Source: Bog-473 sp963836605 (GTDB lineage: Bacteria; Actinomycetota; Acidimicrobiia; Acidimicrobiales; RAAP-2). Taken from it: DNA of 64,000 nt. The stretch spans positions 62,001-126,000 of the forward strand of contig CAWIKB010000015.1 of NCBI GenBank assembly GCA_963836605.1, in the 5' to 3' direction. Below, one piece after another: positions 9,840 to 18,545 of the stretch. Both the position numbers and the translations under genes were made by a program. The notes under the pieces are model-generated. The model made no database searches. It was given only the letters and a program-made list of their open reading frames with translations, and was not told where the DNA came from. Each line of letters starts with the position of its first letter. Within the stretch, counting starts at the first letter, position 1.

Positions 9840-11390
9840 TCAGGCCTCGGGAGGGCCGGGCCAGCCGGACAGCGCGATCCGGTCGACTTTGCCATTGGTC
9901 AATCGCGGCAGCTCGTCCAAGAACGCGACACGGTCGGGGACGGCGGCGGCGGGGAGCCGGTTGGACAGGTCGGCCCGGAGCCCGGCGGCATCCGCCGCCG
10001 TACCCGCCTCCGGGACGACGTAGGTGGTGATTCGCACATTGCCCGCCGCGTCGGGACGCGCCACCGCGGCGCCGTCGACCACCCCGGGGAGGGTGCGCAG
10101 TGTCTCCTCGACCTCGGACAGGTCCACCCGGTGCCCACTCACCTTGACCATGTCGTCCATCCGGCCGATGTGCTCGAGCAACCCGTCTGGGCGCAGCCGA
10201 CCCAGGTCGCCCGTGCGGGTGTAGTGCCGCCCGTCGTCGCTGGTCCCGAAGATGCGTGCGCTCTCCTCCGGTCGGTTCCAGTACCCCCGACCTGCCGTTT
10301 CGTTCCAGGCCACGATCTGGCCGACGTCGCCCTCGGGAACAGGCCGGTAGTGGTCGTCCTCGATCGTGACCTCGACTCCCTCGAGCAGGAAGCCGGCGGG
10401 CAGACGACCCGTCCCCGCCGGCGTGTCGGGAGAGGTCAGCATGACCGAGATGGCCCCCGCCTCGGTGCAACCGAAGAGCGAGAGCACGAAGCACCGGGGA
10501 CCCACGTGGGGCCACAGTGCGGTGACATCCCCCCATGTGGTTGCCTCGCCGTAGAGGACGATCACCCGCAGCGCGGGGAGTTGGAGTTGTCGGGGTGTCG
10601 TGGCCGTGAAATGGCGCAGGAGCGTCGGCACGGCGAGCACACCCCAGATCCGATTCTCGGCCAGCCACGAACCGAGCCCGTGAATGCCACGGGATCGGAT
10701 GTCATAGGCCACGATCGTCGCCCCGTTTCTGACGCCCATGTGGACGAGTTCCTGCATGAACCCGACGGAGCCGTAGCCCAGGAATCCGATCCGCACCTCA
10801 TCGGGCTCGAGGTCCGCCGCGGCCAGAGCAACGTAGGGACCGCCAAAGGGCTTCGGGGTCGGCAGAACGACGCCCTTCGGATTTCCGGTGGACCCCGAGG
10901 TGTAACTGATCGACCCGATCGCCGGTGCGGGCGCCGTCACTCCGCCCGGGGGCGGCTCCGTCCCGACGGCACACGGGTGCACCACCGCACAATGGATATC
11001 GGCGGACGCACCGGTGACGTCACTGAGGAGCAGGGTGGACCCGGCATCGTCGAGCGCCCGACCGACCCACGGGGCGGGCGCGGTCGGATCGAGGGGGATC
11101 GGCACCATGCCGGCTCGGCGCAAGGCCAGGGTGCCCACCATCAGGGCCTCGGTTCCTGAGGCCTGCAACCCGATGCGCCGGCCGGGACCTCCCGCAGCCT
11201 CGAGGAGCCACTGGGCGACACGATCCACCCGGGCATGCATCTCGCCGTAGGTGGTGGTGTCCGAACCGCTCTCGAGCACGACGCGGTCGGGGATGGCGCG
11301 GGCCTGCTCGGCCAGCGCATCGGGCTGCGGGGACGGCGACGGCCCCGGCGCAGCGACGACCTGAGCTTGTTCCGAATCGACGTCGCTCAC
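9840..11390 (-). CDS. free-standing adenylation (AMP-ligase) domain protein
   Basis: The 516-residue product is a single ANL-superfamily adenylation domain: YTSGSTGNPKGVV (A3), FGCTEAG (A5), YTRTGDLGR (A7), GRMDDMVKVSGHRV (A8) and LTNGKVDR with the A10 lysine. It has no carrier or thioesterase domain. It is closely similar along its whole length to the A domain of the following A-PCP-TE gene (shared YGSVGFM, VPTLLRH and LYGEATTW blocks), so the two look like a duplication. It lies 65 bp upstream of that gene on the same strand and is probably co-transcribed. It may supply a second activated acid to the single carrier domain in trans; this is inference. Confidence 0.88.
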   Translation of the reverse strand: MSDVDSEQAQVVAAPGPSPSPQPDALAEQARAIPDRVVLESGSDTTTYGEMHARVDRVAQWLLEAAGGPGRRIGLQASGTEALMVGTLALRRAGMVPIPLDPTAPAPWVGRALDDAGSTLLLSDVTGASADIHCAVVHPCAVGTEPPPGGVTAPAPAIGSISYTSGSTGNPKGVVLPTPKPFGGPYVALAAADLEPDEVRIGFLGYGSVGFMQELVHMGVRNGATIVAYDIRSRGIHGLGSWLAENRIWGVLAVPTLLRHFTATTPRQLQLPALRVIVLYGEATTWGDVTALWPHVGPRCFVLSLFGCTEAGAISVMLTSPDTPAGTGRLPAGFLLEGVEVTIEDDHYRPVPEGDVGQIVAWNETAGRGYWNRPEESARIFGTSDDGRHYTRTGDLGRLRPDGLLEHIGRMDDMVKVSGHRVDLSEVEETLRTLPGVVDGAAVARPDAAGNVRITTYVVPEAGTAADAAGLRADLSNRLPAAAVPDRVAFLDELPRLTNGKVDRIALSGWPGPPEA

Positions 11391-11570
11391 TGGTCAAGGC
11401 CCCCGCGTATCTCTCCGCCGCGACCGCCACACGACCGCCACGACTGCCACGACCACGCCGTGCCCCAGAAGCTACCAGGCACCTCCGTGCACGCGTCCCG
11501 GGTGGTCGGGGTGGGGATCGTGGCCGGCATCGGCAGTCTGGCGAGAGCCGTCGACACTTAAGCTCTGGAG

Positions 11571-13370
11571 ATGGCGTCGGGACCCAATGGAATCACGGGC
11601 TCCATCAAGCGCCTTCTCAGCACGCCGCATAGTCAGCTGCGAAGGGTCGTGGCCCAATTCCATCGGTACCGTCTCCAGGGCGCGCTGGCCATCGGCACCG
11701 CGTTCGCCCAGGCGGCGTTCGCACTTGTCCCCGCGCTGATCCTGCGGGACCTGGTTGACAATCTCGAGCACCACGGCGCCGCTGTCGGGCAGAACGCACT
11801 CTTGATCGCGGTGGGCCTGGCCGCCATCGTCGTGGGCGGGTTCATCGGGGTGGCCGAGACCTACCTCACCTTGAGGATCAGCAAGGGCGTGGTCGCCGAC
11901 CTCCGTGGTCAGATCTTCGATCACCTGCTGAGCCAGTCGGTGGGCTTCCATACCCGCACCCGAACCGGTGACCTCATGTCGAAGATCATCAACGACGTCG
12001 AAGGGATCGACGCGTTGATCGGTTCGACGATGCTGAGCCTCGTGACCTCGACCTGTGCCGTCCTGGCCTCGTTGGTCCTCATGTTCATCCTCTCCTGGCA
12101 GCTGAGCCTTCTGACCCTGGTCCTGTTCCCGATTCTGGCCGTGGTCCTTCGCCTGACCCGCCATTCCATCTACTACCGCCGGCAAGCCGTGCAGGTGCAG
12201 TTCGCACGCATCACGTCGTATCTCCACGAGATCCTCGGGCCCTCGGGTATCACGCTCGTCAAATCCCTCGGTCGCGAGAAGCACGAACGACAGCGCTTCG
12301 AGGGGGCCAACGCCGAGATGCGCCAACTCGAGGTCGACTCCGGTATGGCTGGCCGGTGGCTCACCCTGGTGCTCTACCTGGTCCAGCTTTCGGGCCCGGT
12401 CGTCCTGCTCCTGGTCGGGGCTCACCTGGTCCAGCACGGAGTGATCACCTTGGGGACGCTGATCGCCTTTGCCGCCGTCGCGGCCGCCGGATTCGGGGCC
12501 GGCCTCGGAGGGCTGGCCACGGGCATCACCGCGATGATCAGCTCCATGCCCTTGTGGGAGCGCATCTTCTCCCTGCTCGATGAAGTCCCCGACGTGGTCG
12601 AGCGTCCCTCGGCGCGTGTGCTGGCACCGGTCGCTGGAGCAATTGCCTTCGAGAACGTCACGTTCGCGTACGACAGCCAGACCACTCCCGCGTTGCGTAA
12701 CGTCTCGGTGCGCATCGAACCCGGCCAACTCGTCGCCCTGGTCGGCCCGAGCGGCGCCGGCAAGACGACCTTCAGCAATCTGGTGGCTCGCTTCTACGAT
12801 CCCCAGGTGGGTCGGGTGCGGTTCGACGGTCACGACCTGCGGGACCTCACGCTGTCCTCGGTCAGCAATGCCATCGGACTGGTCCTCCAGGAGACCTACC
12901 TCTTCAACCGTTCCATTCGGGAGAACCTCACCTACGGGCGCCCCGACGCCACGCCGGGGGAGCTCGAGCGAGCGGTGCGCAACGCCGCCCTCGACCACGT
13001 CATCGCCGGGCTCCCCGACGGGTACGAGACCCAGGTCGGCGAACGCGGCTTCCATCTGAGCGGGGGCGAGAAGCAGCGGGTGGCGATCGCCCGCGTCATC
13101 CTCAAGGACCCGGCCATCCTCATTCTCGACGAGGCCACGTCCCACCTCGACAGCGCGTCCGAGCAACTGATCCAACGGGCCATGACCGAAGTGTTCCGCG
13201 GGCGGACGGCCCTGGTCATCGCCCATCGTCTCTCGACGATCCGTGCCGCCGACCTCATCCTGGTGATGGATCACGGGCGGATCGTCGAATCCGGGACCCA
13301 CGACCAACTGCAGCGCGCCGGCGGCATCTATGCCGACCTGCACGCCATTCAGTTCCGCACCACGGCGTGA
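11571..13370 (+). CDS. ABC exporter, fused permease and ATPase
   Basis: The 599-residue half-transporter has an N-terminal six-helix membrane domain (about residues 40-310) and a C-terminal ATPase with Walker A GPSGAGKTT (about 392), signature LSGGEKQ (about 496), Walker B ILILDEATSHLD and H-loop IAHRLST. It belongs to the MsbA/LmrA-type lipid, drug and peptide exporter group and would work as a homodimer. It is divergent from the adenylation genes (180 bp between starts) and its last 4 bases overlap the phosphopantetheinyl transferase, so it is the likely exporter of whatever the locus makes. Confidence 0.92.
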   Translation: MASGPNGITGSIKRLLSTPHSQLRRVVAQFHRYRLQGALAIGTAFAQAAFALVPALILRDLVDNLEHHGAAVGQNALLIAVGLAAIVVGGFIGVAETYLTLRISKGVVADLRGQIFDHLLSQSVGFHTRTRTGDLMSKIINDVEGIDALIGSTMLSLVTSTCAVLASLVLMFILSWQLSLLTLVLFPILAVVLRLTRHSIYYRRQAVQVQFARITSYLHEILGPSGITLVKSLGREKHERQRFEGANAEMRQLEVDSGMAGRWLTLVLYLVQLSGPVVLLLVGAHLVQHGVITLGTLIAFAAVAAAGFGAGLGGLATGITAMISSMPLWERIFSLLDEVPDVVERPSARVLAPVAGAIAFENVTFAYDSQTTPALRNVSVRIEPGQLVALVGPSGAGKTTFSNLVARFYDPQVGRVRFDGHDLRDLTLSSVSNAIGLVLQETYLFNRSIRENLTYGRPDATPGELERAVRNAALDHVIAGLPDGYETQVGERGFHLSGGEKQRVAIARVILKDPAILILDEATSHLDSASEQLIQRAMTEVFRGRTALVIAHRLSTIRAADLILVMDHGRIVESGTHDQLQRAGGIYADLHAIQFRTTA

Positions 13371-14110
13371 CGGACGGGGCGCGGGACGACGTGCGGGACG
13401 GCGTGCAGGACGGCACGTGGGACGGTGTACAAGACGGCATACTCCCGACGACGGTCTGGGTGGTGCGGCTCCAACCCCATGGGGAGTTCGGATGGGTGCG
13501 GGCGACGCGGTCGCTCAACCGGGCCGACGGGGCCAGCCCGGCCGACCGGGCCCGATCCGCCTCCCTTCGCGGCGAGGATGACCGGCGCCGCCTCGCCGTG
13601 TCACGGCTGGTCCTGGCCGAACTGGTCCAGAGCCTCCGACCGACGTCCCCGGTGCCCGTGATCGAACACCCTCGTCACCGGGCCCCTCGGCTGTCCGGTG
13701 GAGACCTGCAACTGAGCCTGGCCCACTCCGGTCACTGGGTTCTCGGCGCGGCCTCGCTGCGACCGGTAGGGGTTGATGTCGAGGCCCTGCCCGCGCCAGA
13801 TCCGACCCCCGCACTGCTGCGGCGGCACCTCTCACCGGGAGAACGCGCCGCCCTCGCGGCGCTCTCGCTGTCGGAGACGGCACGGGCCTTCCTGAGGTTC
13901 TGGGTGCGCAAGGAAGCGGTGTTCAAGACCGGTTGCCTGTGTGCGGGCATCGATCCCGGCCTGGTCGATGTGCGGGCCCGCGCTGTCCCGGTAGCCCCCG
14001 CCAACTTCCTGCTGCAACTGACCGACCTCGACCTCGGTCACGGCGCCCTTGCCACTGTGGCCGGTGATCCCGCCCTGGACTTGAGGATCGAGTACCCGAA
14101 CGGGCCGTAG
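13367..14110 (+). CDS. 4'-phosphopantetheinyl transferase, Sfp type
   Basis: The GTG start overlaps the exporter stop (GTGA), so the two are translationally coupled. The family motifs are GVDVE (Mg2+/CoA-binding Asp and Glu) and FWVRKEAVFK, the W-x-x-KEA signature of Sfp/EntD-type transferases. The enzyme would move phosphopantetheine from CoA to the serine of the PCP in the synthetase on the other strand. The first 24 residues (repeated DG/VQDG/VRDG units) come from a low-complexity repeat near 13376-13440 and may be a dispensable extension; the folded domain begins near PTTVWVVRL. Confidence 0.88.
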   Translation: MTDGARDDVRDGVQDGTWDGVQDGILPTTVWVVRLQPHGEFGWVRATRSLNRADGASPADRARSASLRGEDDRRRLAVSRLVLAELVQSLRPTSPVPVIEHPRHRAPRLSGGDLQLSLAHSGHWVLGAASLRPVGVDVEALPAPDPTPALLRRHLSPGERAALAALSLSETARAFLRFWVRKEAVFKTGCLCAGIDPGLVDVRARAVPVAPANFLLQLTDLDLGHGALATVAGDPALDLRIEYPNGP

Positions 14111-14166
14111 CTGCTCCGATCCGAGCTGCCGTCCCGCGCCAGGCCGTGCTCACCGCGCCGCTTCGC

Positions 14167-14568
14167 TCACCGCGACCCTTCGCCACTGGGCGTGACCGCC
14201 TCGGCTTCGACCTCCACCTTCCAGCGGGGATCAAGCAGCGCGGCCACCACCACCATGGTGGCCGCCGGGCGGACGTGGCCGAGTACCTCCTGATGCACGG
14301 CGCCGACGGCCTGGGCGTGATCGGCCGAGATTACGTACATGCGGGTGCGGACCACATCATCGAGGCTGGCGCCGGCCTCACCCAGGGCGGCAGCAATGAT
14401 GCGGAGGCACTGACGGGCCTGTGCGGCCGCGTCCTCCGGGCACGAACCGTCCGGCCACATCGGACCGGTGCCCGACACCAGAACTCGATCGCCCACCCGG
14501 ACGGCCCGGCTGAACCCGATGGTCGGCTCGAACGGTGATCCCGACGAGATGTGCCGTCGTGCGCCCAT
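14167..14568 (-). CDS. RidA/YjgF family enamine-imine deaminase
   Basis: I place the start at the ATG at 14568 (MGARRHISSGSPFEP), giving 133 residues, the family's usual length; the longer open frame upstream is non-coding in composition. The RidA core is visible: SGTGPMWPDGS, GASLDDVVRTRMYV and the C-terminal VEVEAEAV. RidA proteins are trimeric enzymes that hydrolyse reactive enamine/imine intermediates of amino-acid metabolism, with an arginine (in VRTRMYV) binding the substrate carboxylate. It stands alone, next to the IS110 element. Confidence 0.85.
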   Translation of the reverse strand: MGARRHISSGSPFEPTIGFSRAVRVGDRVLVSGTGPMWPDGSCPEDAAAQARQCLRIIAAALGEAGASLDDVVRTRMYVISADHAQAVGAVHQEVLGHVRPAATMVVVAALLDPRWKVEVEAEAVTPSGEGSR

Positions 14569-14859
14569 GGCCAGATTCTGGCACCTCGACGCGGCGCTCC
14601 CCCCTGCCCAACGACGCCGGGAAGGAAACGGACAGCACCCGACGCTCCTATTGATGACGTCAAGGGGCTGGGAGGGGATTTCAGGAGTTGAAGACAGCGG
14701 GCGGACCAATGAGGGGCCACTCGGTGGACGAGGGCAGGCTCTTATCAAGCCACGCGTCTTGCAAACTTGGGTTGCCCGGGGCAAGGATCGGCAGATCGGC
14801 TTGAAGTCAGCCCGAGGGGCGACAGGTAGCATCGGAGCCAGATCCACGCTCCGGGGATC

Positions 14860-15906
14860 TCAGGCGCGAGGGAGGTGGCGGTAGACCTCGCGGGCGACGT
14901 AGCGCTTCAAGATGCGAATGATTTCGCGCTTGGACAGGCCCTCCTTGAGTCTGCGTTCCACATACGCCTTGGTGTCGGGATCACAGGTGAGCCGGACCAT
15001 CACGATTCGCCACAGGGCTGAGTTGGCTTGGCGATCACCACCGCGGTCAAGACGGTGGCGCACGACCTTGCCCGAGGAAGCGGACAGCGGGGAGACACCG
15101 CAAAGGTGGGCCCAGGCCGATTCGGAGTGCAGCCGCCCGGAGTTGTCGCCGGCAGCGACCAGCAAGCTGGCGGCAGTGTCGACGCCGACACCGACGAGCC
15201 CGAGGAGCTCGGGTGCAGTGGCTGTCACGAGCGGGATGAGCAGAGAGTCGAGGCGGGAGATCTCCGCGTCGAGGGCCTGGACCCGGTGGGCCAACGAAGA
15301 GAGGGCGGCCCTGGTGGCGGCGGTCACCGGGTCAGCTGAAGCCGCCGGGCGCCACCCTGTGGTCACGATGAGCAGTTCGGGGATCGGCAGGCCCTTGATC
15401 CGAGCCCGCACCTGGTCAGGAGCGGTGTAGCTGAGATGGCGCATTTGGGTGAGGGCCCTCACTCGGCCATAGCGGGCCGAGCGTTTGGCCACCACGAGGA
15501 CCCGAATCGCCTCGACGGCACCGTCACGGGCCTTGGACTCGCCCTTCGCCTTCCCCGACAATGCGGCACGAGCGGCTTCTGTGGCGTCGAGGGGGTCGGA
15601 CTTGCCGTGCTGGCGTCGGGACTGGCGATTGGGCCGGTCGACCTCGACGACCTCGACGCCAGCTCGGCGCAGAAACCGAGAGAGCCCAGCCCCATAGGCG
15701 CCGGTGCCCTCGATGCCCACTTTGCCGACCGAGCCGAAGCCTTCGAGCCACGACAGGAGCGACTGGTATCCCGCCGGGGTGACATCGAAGGACTCCGTGC
15801 CGAGCAGACCCCCCAGCGGATCAAGTGCTGCCGCGACGTGGAGGTCGCTATGGGTATCGACCCCACCGGTCACAGTACGCGCTGCTTCTACGATGTTCAT
15901 AGCCAT
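14860..15906 (-). CDS. IS110-family transposase (DEDD)
   Basis: The product is about 348 residues. The N-terminal RuvC-like DEDD domain shows GGVDTHSD, GIEGTGAYG and KSDPLDATEAAR (Asp, Glu, Asp, Asp). The C-terminal Transposase_20 domain contains LVGVGVDTAASLLVAAGD and the AWAHLCGVSPLSASSG block with the serine region used for strand transfer. GGAAGGAAGGG lies just upstream; with spacing considered, the second ATG (15900, MNIVEAA) is as likely a start as the first (15906). The frame is intact, so the element could be active if its guide RNA and ends are intact. Confidence 0.93.
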   Translation of the reverse strand: MAMNIVEAARTVTGGVDTHSDLHVAAALDPLGGLLGTESFDVTPAGYQSLLSWLEGFGSVGKVGIEGTGAYGAGLSRFLRRAGVEVVEVDRPNRQSRRQHGKSDPLDATEAARAALSGKAKGESKARDGAVEAIRVLVVAKRSARYGRVRALTQMRHLSYTAPDQVRARIKGLPIPELLIVTTGWRPAASADPVTAATRAALSSLAHRVQALDAEISRLDSLLIPLVTATAPELLGLVGVGVDTAASLLVAAGDNSGRLHSESAWAHLCGVSPLSASSGKVVRHRLDRGGDRQANSALWRIVMVRLTCDPDTKAYVERRLKEGLSKREIIRILKRYVAREVYRHLPRA

Positions 15907-16177
15907 CCCTTCCTTCCATAGTGGTCAAGGGGTGGCACGGCCGTCCCGGGAAGGAGTGACGGTGGGGGCTGGCCTGCTGTGAACAGACCGGCCCATCACC
16001 CCTCTGGAACGGGGCGAGCCGCGCCGCTGCACCTATCGAACCGGACCACCGGTCGACGACCACGAGCACCGCGTGCTCACAACATTCGAGTCAGACCGAA
16101 CAGCCCAGCGCTCCTGAATTTACTGAGGACCGACCGACAGGCGGTGGACCCACCCAAGTCGCCTCACAACCATCATT
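15907..16177 (-). ncRNA. candidate bridge RNA region in the IS110 left end
   Basis: IS110-subgroup elements encode a structured bridge RNA in the non-coding left end upstream of the transposase; it guides target and donor choice. This 271-bp stretch has the right position and length. It has a perfect GAGCAC-CGC-GTGCTC hairpin (about 16064-16078) and other short complementary arms such as GGCC...GGCC around 15971-16003. I did not manage to match the loops to the target or donor sequence by eye, so the assignment rests on position and structure only. Confidence 0.4.
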
Positions 16178-16187
16178 GGTAGCATCG

Positions 16188-16985
16188 GTGGACATCGTGG
16201 GGAAGCGTCGAAGTGCCGTGGGCCGGGCCGGGGTGCTCCTGGCCGGAGCCGCGCTGGCCGTGGTCATAGCGGGCTGTGGAGCGGCCACGCTCGGACCCGG
16301 ACGGGAGCTGGCCAAAACCTCGATCACCTTGCGCTTGCCCCCGGCACCGACGGTGAACCTGGCAGTGAGTGCGCCGGCCCAGACGACGCTCGTGGCCACG
16401 CTCGGCGGCGACACCCCGGGCTCCCCCGCCCCCGGCGCACCGGCCACGCAGACGGTGCCGGGCAGCTGGTACGGCTACCCGAGCGTCCTCCCGGTCATCG
16501 CGGCGGCTCCCGACTGGGTCGAGGTGCGGCTGGCCCAGCGGCCCAACCAGTCGACGGCCTGGGTCCCCCAGAGCGACGTGTCGCTGGCGGTAACCCCCTA
16601 CAAAGTCGTGCTCAACCTGACCACCGAGCACCTGGCCGTGTACAAGGCAGGCCAGGAGATCATGAATTTCCCGACCGGCATCGGGACGCCCACCGATCCC
16701 ACGGTCACCGGCCACTACTTCATCACCATGCAGGTGCCGCCGCCCGATCCGGGGTACGGGCCGTTCGTGCTCGTCACCTCGGCCCACTCCGATGCCATCA
16801 CCGACTGGTCGGAATCGGGCGATGCCATCATCGCCATTCACGGACCGATCGACTCCTACGACGACTCCCTCATCGGCACCACGGGTGCGGCCATCTCCCA
16901 CGGGTGCATCCGGCTCCACGACGCCGATCTGGCCCAGATGGCGGTGCTTCCCGCCGGGACGCCGGTCGACATCGTCGCCAGCTGA
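16188..16985 (+). CDS. L,D-transpeptidase (YkuD) lipoprotein
   Basis: The N-terminus is a lipoprotein signal: basic residues, hydrophobic core and lipobox VIAGC. The C-terminal YkuD domain carries IAIHGP and the catalytic SHGCIRLHD with its cysteine. The enzyme forms 3-3 cross-links in peptidoglycan outside the membrane. Possible starts are GTG 16188, GTG 16197 and TTG 16176; the last lies inside the IS110 flanking repeat, so I prefer 16188 or 16197. The IS end touches the start region and may have replaced the native promoter or ribosome-binding site. It converges on ndh with no spacer at all. Confidence 0.88.
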   Translation: MDIVGKRRSAVGRAGVLLAGAALAVVIAGCGAATLGPGRELAKTSITLRLPPAPTVNLAVSAPAQTTLVATLGGDTPGSPAPGAPATQTVPGSWYGYPSVLPVIAAAPDWVEVRLAQRPNQSTAWVPQSDVSLAVTPYKVVLNLTTEHLAVYKAGQEIMNFPTGIGTPTDPTVTGHYFITMQVPPPDPGYGPFVLVTSAHSDAITDWSESGDAIIAIHGPIDSYDDSLIGTTGAAISHGCIRLHDADLAQMAVLPAGTPVDIVAS

Positions 16986-18404
16986 CTACGGCGGCGGCGC
17001 TGCCCGCTCCTCGGGGGCGTGTGCGGGTTGGACCGTCGCCGCTCCGGCCGCCTCAGCGGCATCGGACATCGGGAACCGAGTGGGCTCAATAACCTGTCGG
17101 GCCGATTCGGGGAGGCTCAGGTCGCCGCCGGTGTGGGCCGTGCTGAAGTCCCGTTCGACCCGGCTCCGCCCGACCATCGAGCGCAGCCACCGCATCAAGG
17201 TCGTGAAGCGGTTCCCAAAACCAGTGAGGAAGGCCAGGTGGACGAACATCCACACCACCCAGCCCGGAAATCCGCTCAGTCGGAGGCCCTTGACGCTGAC
17301 GATGGCCCGGAAGCGCCCGATGGAGGCCACGCTGCCCAGGTCCCGGTACGTGAACTCCTTCGTGTCCTTCCCCTTGAGCCGGCGCAAGATGGTGTTGGCC
17401 GAATGGAGACCTCCCTGCATGGCCACCTCGGCCACTCCGGGCAGGTTGTTCAGACTCGTCATGTCGCCCACCGCGAAGACCTCGGGGTGCCCCGGCAGGG
17501 TCAGGTCGGGCAGGACGCAGATCCGTCCAGCCCGGTCCACCTCGGCCCCGGACGCCTTGGCCAGCAGCTCCGCCAACGGTGAGGCCTGGACGCCGGCGGC
17601 CCAGATGGTGGTGCGGGCGTCGATACGTGACATGTCGTCGTGGCCCTGGACGTCCACACCGGTGGCATCCACCCCGACCACCCGGGCGTTCATCCGTAGT
17701 TCGATGCCCAGATGCTCGAGCGTCCGGGCCGTCTTGGTCGAGAGCTGGTTCCCGAACGTGGCCAAGGGCTCCGCTCCCCCGTCGACCAGGATCACCCGGA
17801 TGGACGACGCTTCGAAGGTGCGGAACTCCTTGCGCAGGCTCCTGGTGGCCAACTCGCGGATCTGGCCGGCCAGCTCCACTCCCGTCGGTCCGGCTCCGAC
17901 CACCACGAAGGTGAGCCATTGGCTCTTCATGGTGGGGTCGGCGGCCATCTCCGCCACCTCGAATGCGCCCAGGATGCGCCGCCGCAGCTCGAGCGCGTCA
18001 TCGAGGGTCTTCATGCCCGGTGCGAACAGGGCGAACTCGTCGTGCCCGAAGTACGACTGGGTCACCCCCGCCGCCACGATGAGGCTGTCGTAGGGGTACT
18101 CGACGCCGATGCGGCCCAGAACTTCGGCCTGCACCACCTGGCGTTCGAAGTCGAACCCGGTCACCTCGGCCAGGTTCACCCGCACGTTCTCGTACTTGCG
18201 CACGATGTGCCGGAGGGCCGGGGCGATCTGACCCGGAGACAGCATCCCCGTCGCCGCCTGGTAGAGCAGGGGCTGGAACAGGTGGTGATTGCGACGGTCG
18301 ATCAATGTGACGTCAACCGGCTCCTTGGCCAGCAACCGCGTGGCGGGGAGGCCGCCGAAGCCACCTCCGATGATGACAACCCGATGGCGTGCTGCGTCCG
18401 TCAC
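16986..18404 (-). CDS. ndh: type II NADH dehydrogenase (NDH-2)
   Basis: This FAD enzyme passes electrons from NADH to quinone without pumping protons. The product has the N-terminal FAD-binding GGGFGGL, a second Rossmann motif VVVGAGPTGVELAG for NAD(P)H, the AVGDM motif and a C-terminal amphipathic/hydrophobic segment (FPGWVVWMFVHLAFL) for membrane association. I prefer the GTG at 18404 (MTDAARHRVV) because GGAGG lies 7 nt upstream; the longer start is the GTG at 18410. With cydAB in the same window this supplies a low-energy-yield, high-flux branch of the respiratory chain. The last base is adjacent to the L,D-transpeptidase stop. Confidence 0.92.
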   Translation of the reverse strand: MTDAARHRVVIIGGGFGGLPATRLLAKEPVDVTLIDRRNHHLFQPLLYQAATGMLSPGQIAPALRHIVRKYENVRVNLAEVTGFDFERQVVQAEVLGRIGVEYPYDSLIVAAGVTQSYFGHDEFALFAPGMKTLDDALELRRRILGAFEVAEMAADPTMKSQWLTFVVVGAGPTGVELAGQIRELATRSLRKEFRTFEASSIRVILVDGGAEPLATFGNQLSTKTARTLEHLGIELRMNARVVGVDATGVDVQGHDDMSRIDARTTIWAAGVQASPLAELLAKASGAEVDRAGRICVLPDLTLPGHPEVFAVGDMTSLNNLPGVAEVAMQGGLHSANTILRRLKGKDTKEFTYRDLGSVASIGRFRAIVSVKGLRLSGFPGWVVWMFVHLAFLTGFGNRFTTLMRWLRSMVGRSRVERDFSTAHTGGDLSLPESARQVIEPTRFPMSDAAEAAGAATVQPAHAPEERAAPPP

Positions 18405-18545
18405 TGCCACGCCTCCGTCTCTTCCTTGCTCGTCTCGTGCCGCTCACTCACAGTACGCCAGTCCACGAGGCGGAGGTGGAGTGGAGGTCGCGGCGGAGGT
18501 GGAGGACCCGCGGCACGCCGCACGGCGTTCATCGCTCCGCCGGCG

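Larger units (their letters stand above)
14825..16188 (-). mobile_element. IS110-family insertion sequence, about 1.36 kb, with candidate ends
   Basis: The only gene inside is a DEDD transposase. The 11-bp sequence GGTAGCATCGG occurs at 14825-14835 and again at 16178-16188, just outside the gene on either side, and the enclosed length is typical for IS110. I take these as the flanking core repeats, the exact cut points being inside them. IS110 elements lack terminal inverted repeats, and none are seen. The transposase has a long non-coding leader (about 270 bp, left end) and a very short right end (about 24 bp), as expected for the IS110 rather than the IS1111 subgroup. Confidence 0.65.

Noticed and set aside
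11472..13343. 623-codon open frame on the minus strand
   Set aside because: It is exactly antisense to the ABC exporter, whose domains are complete; its translation is low-complexity and charged. High-GC genes often leave the opposite strand open.
14569..14859. N-terminal extension of RidA
   Set aside because: The family starts near MGARRHI; the added residues are basic and proline-rich without similarity to the fold.
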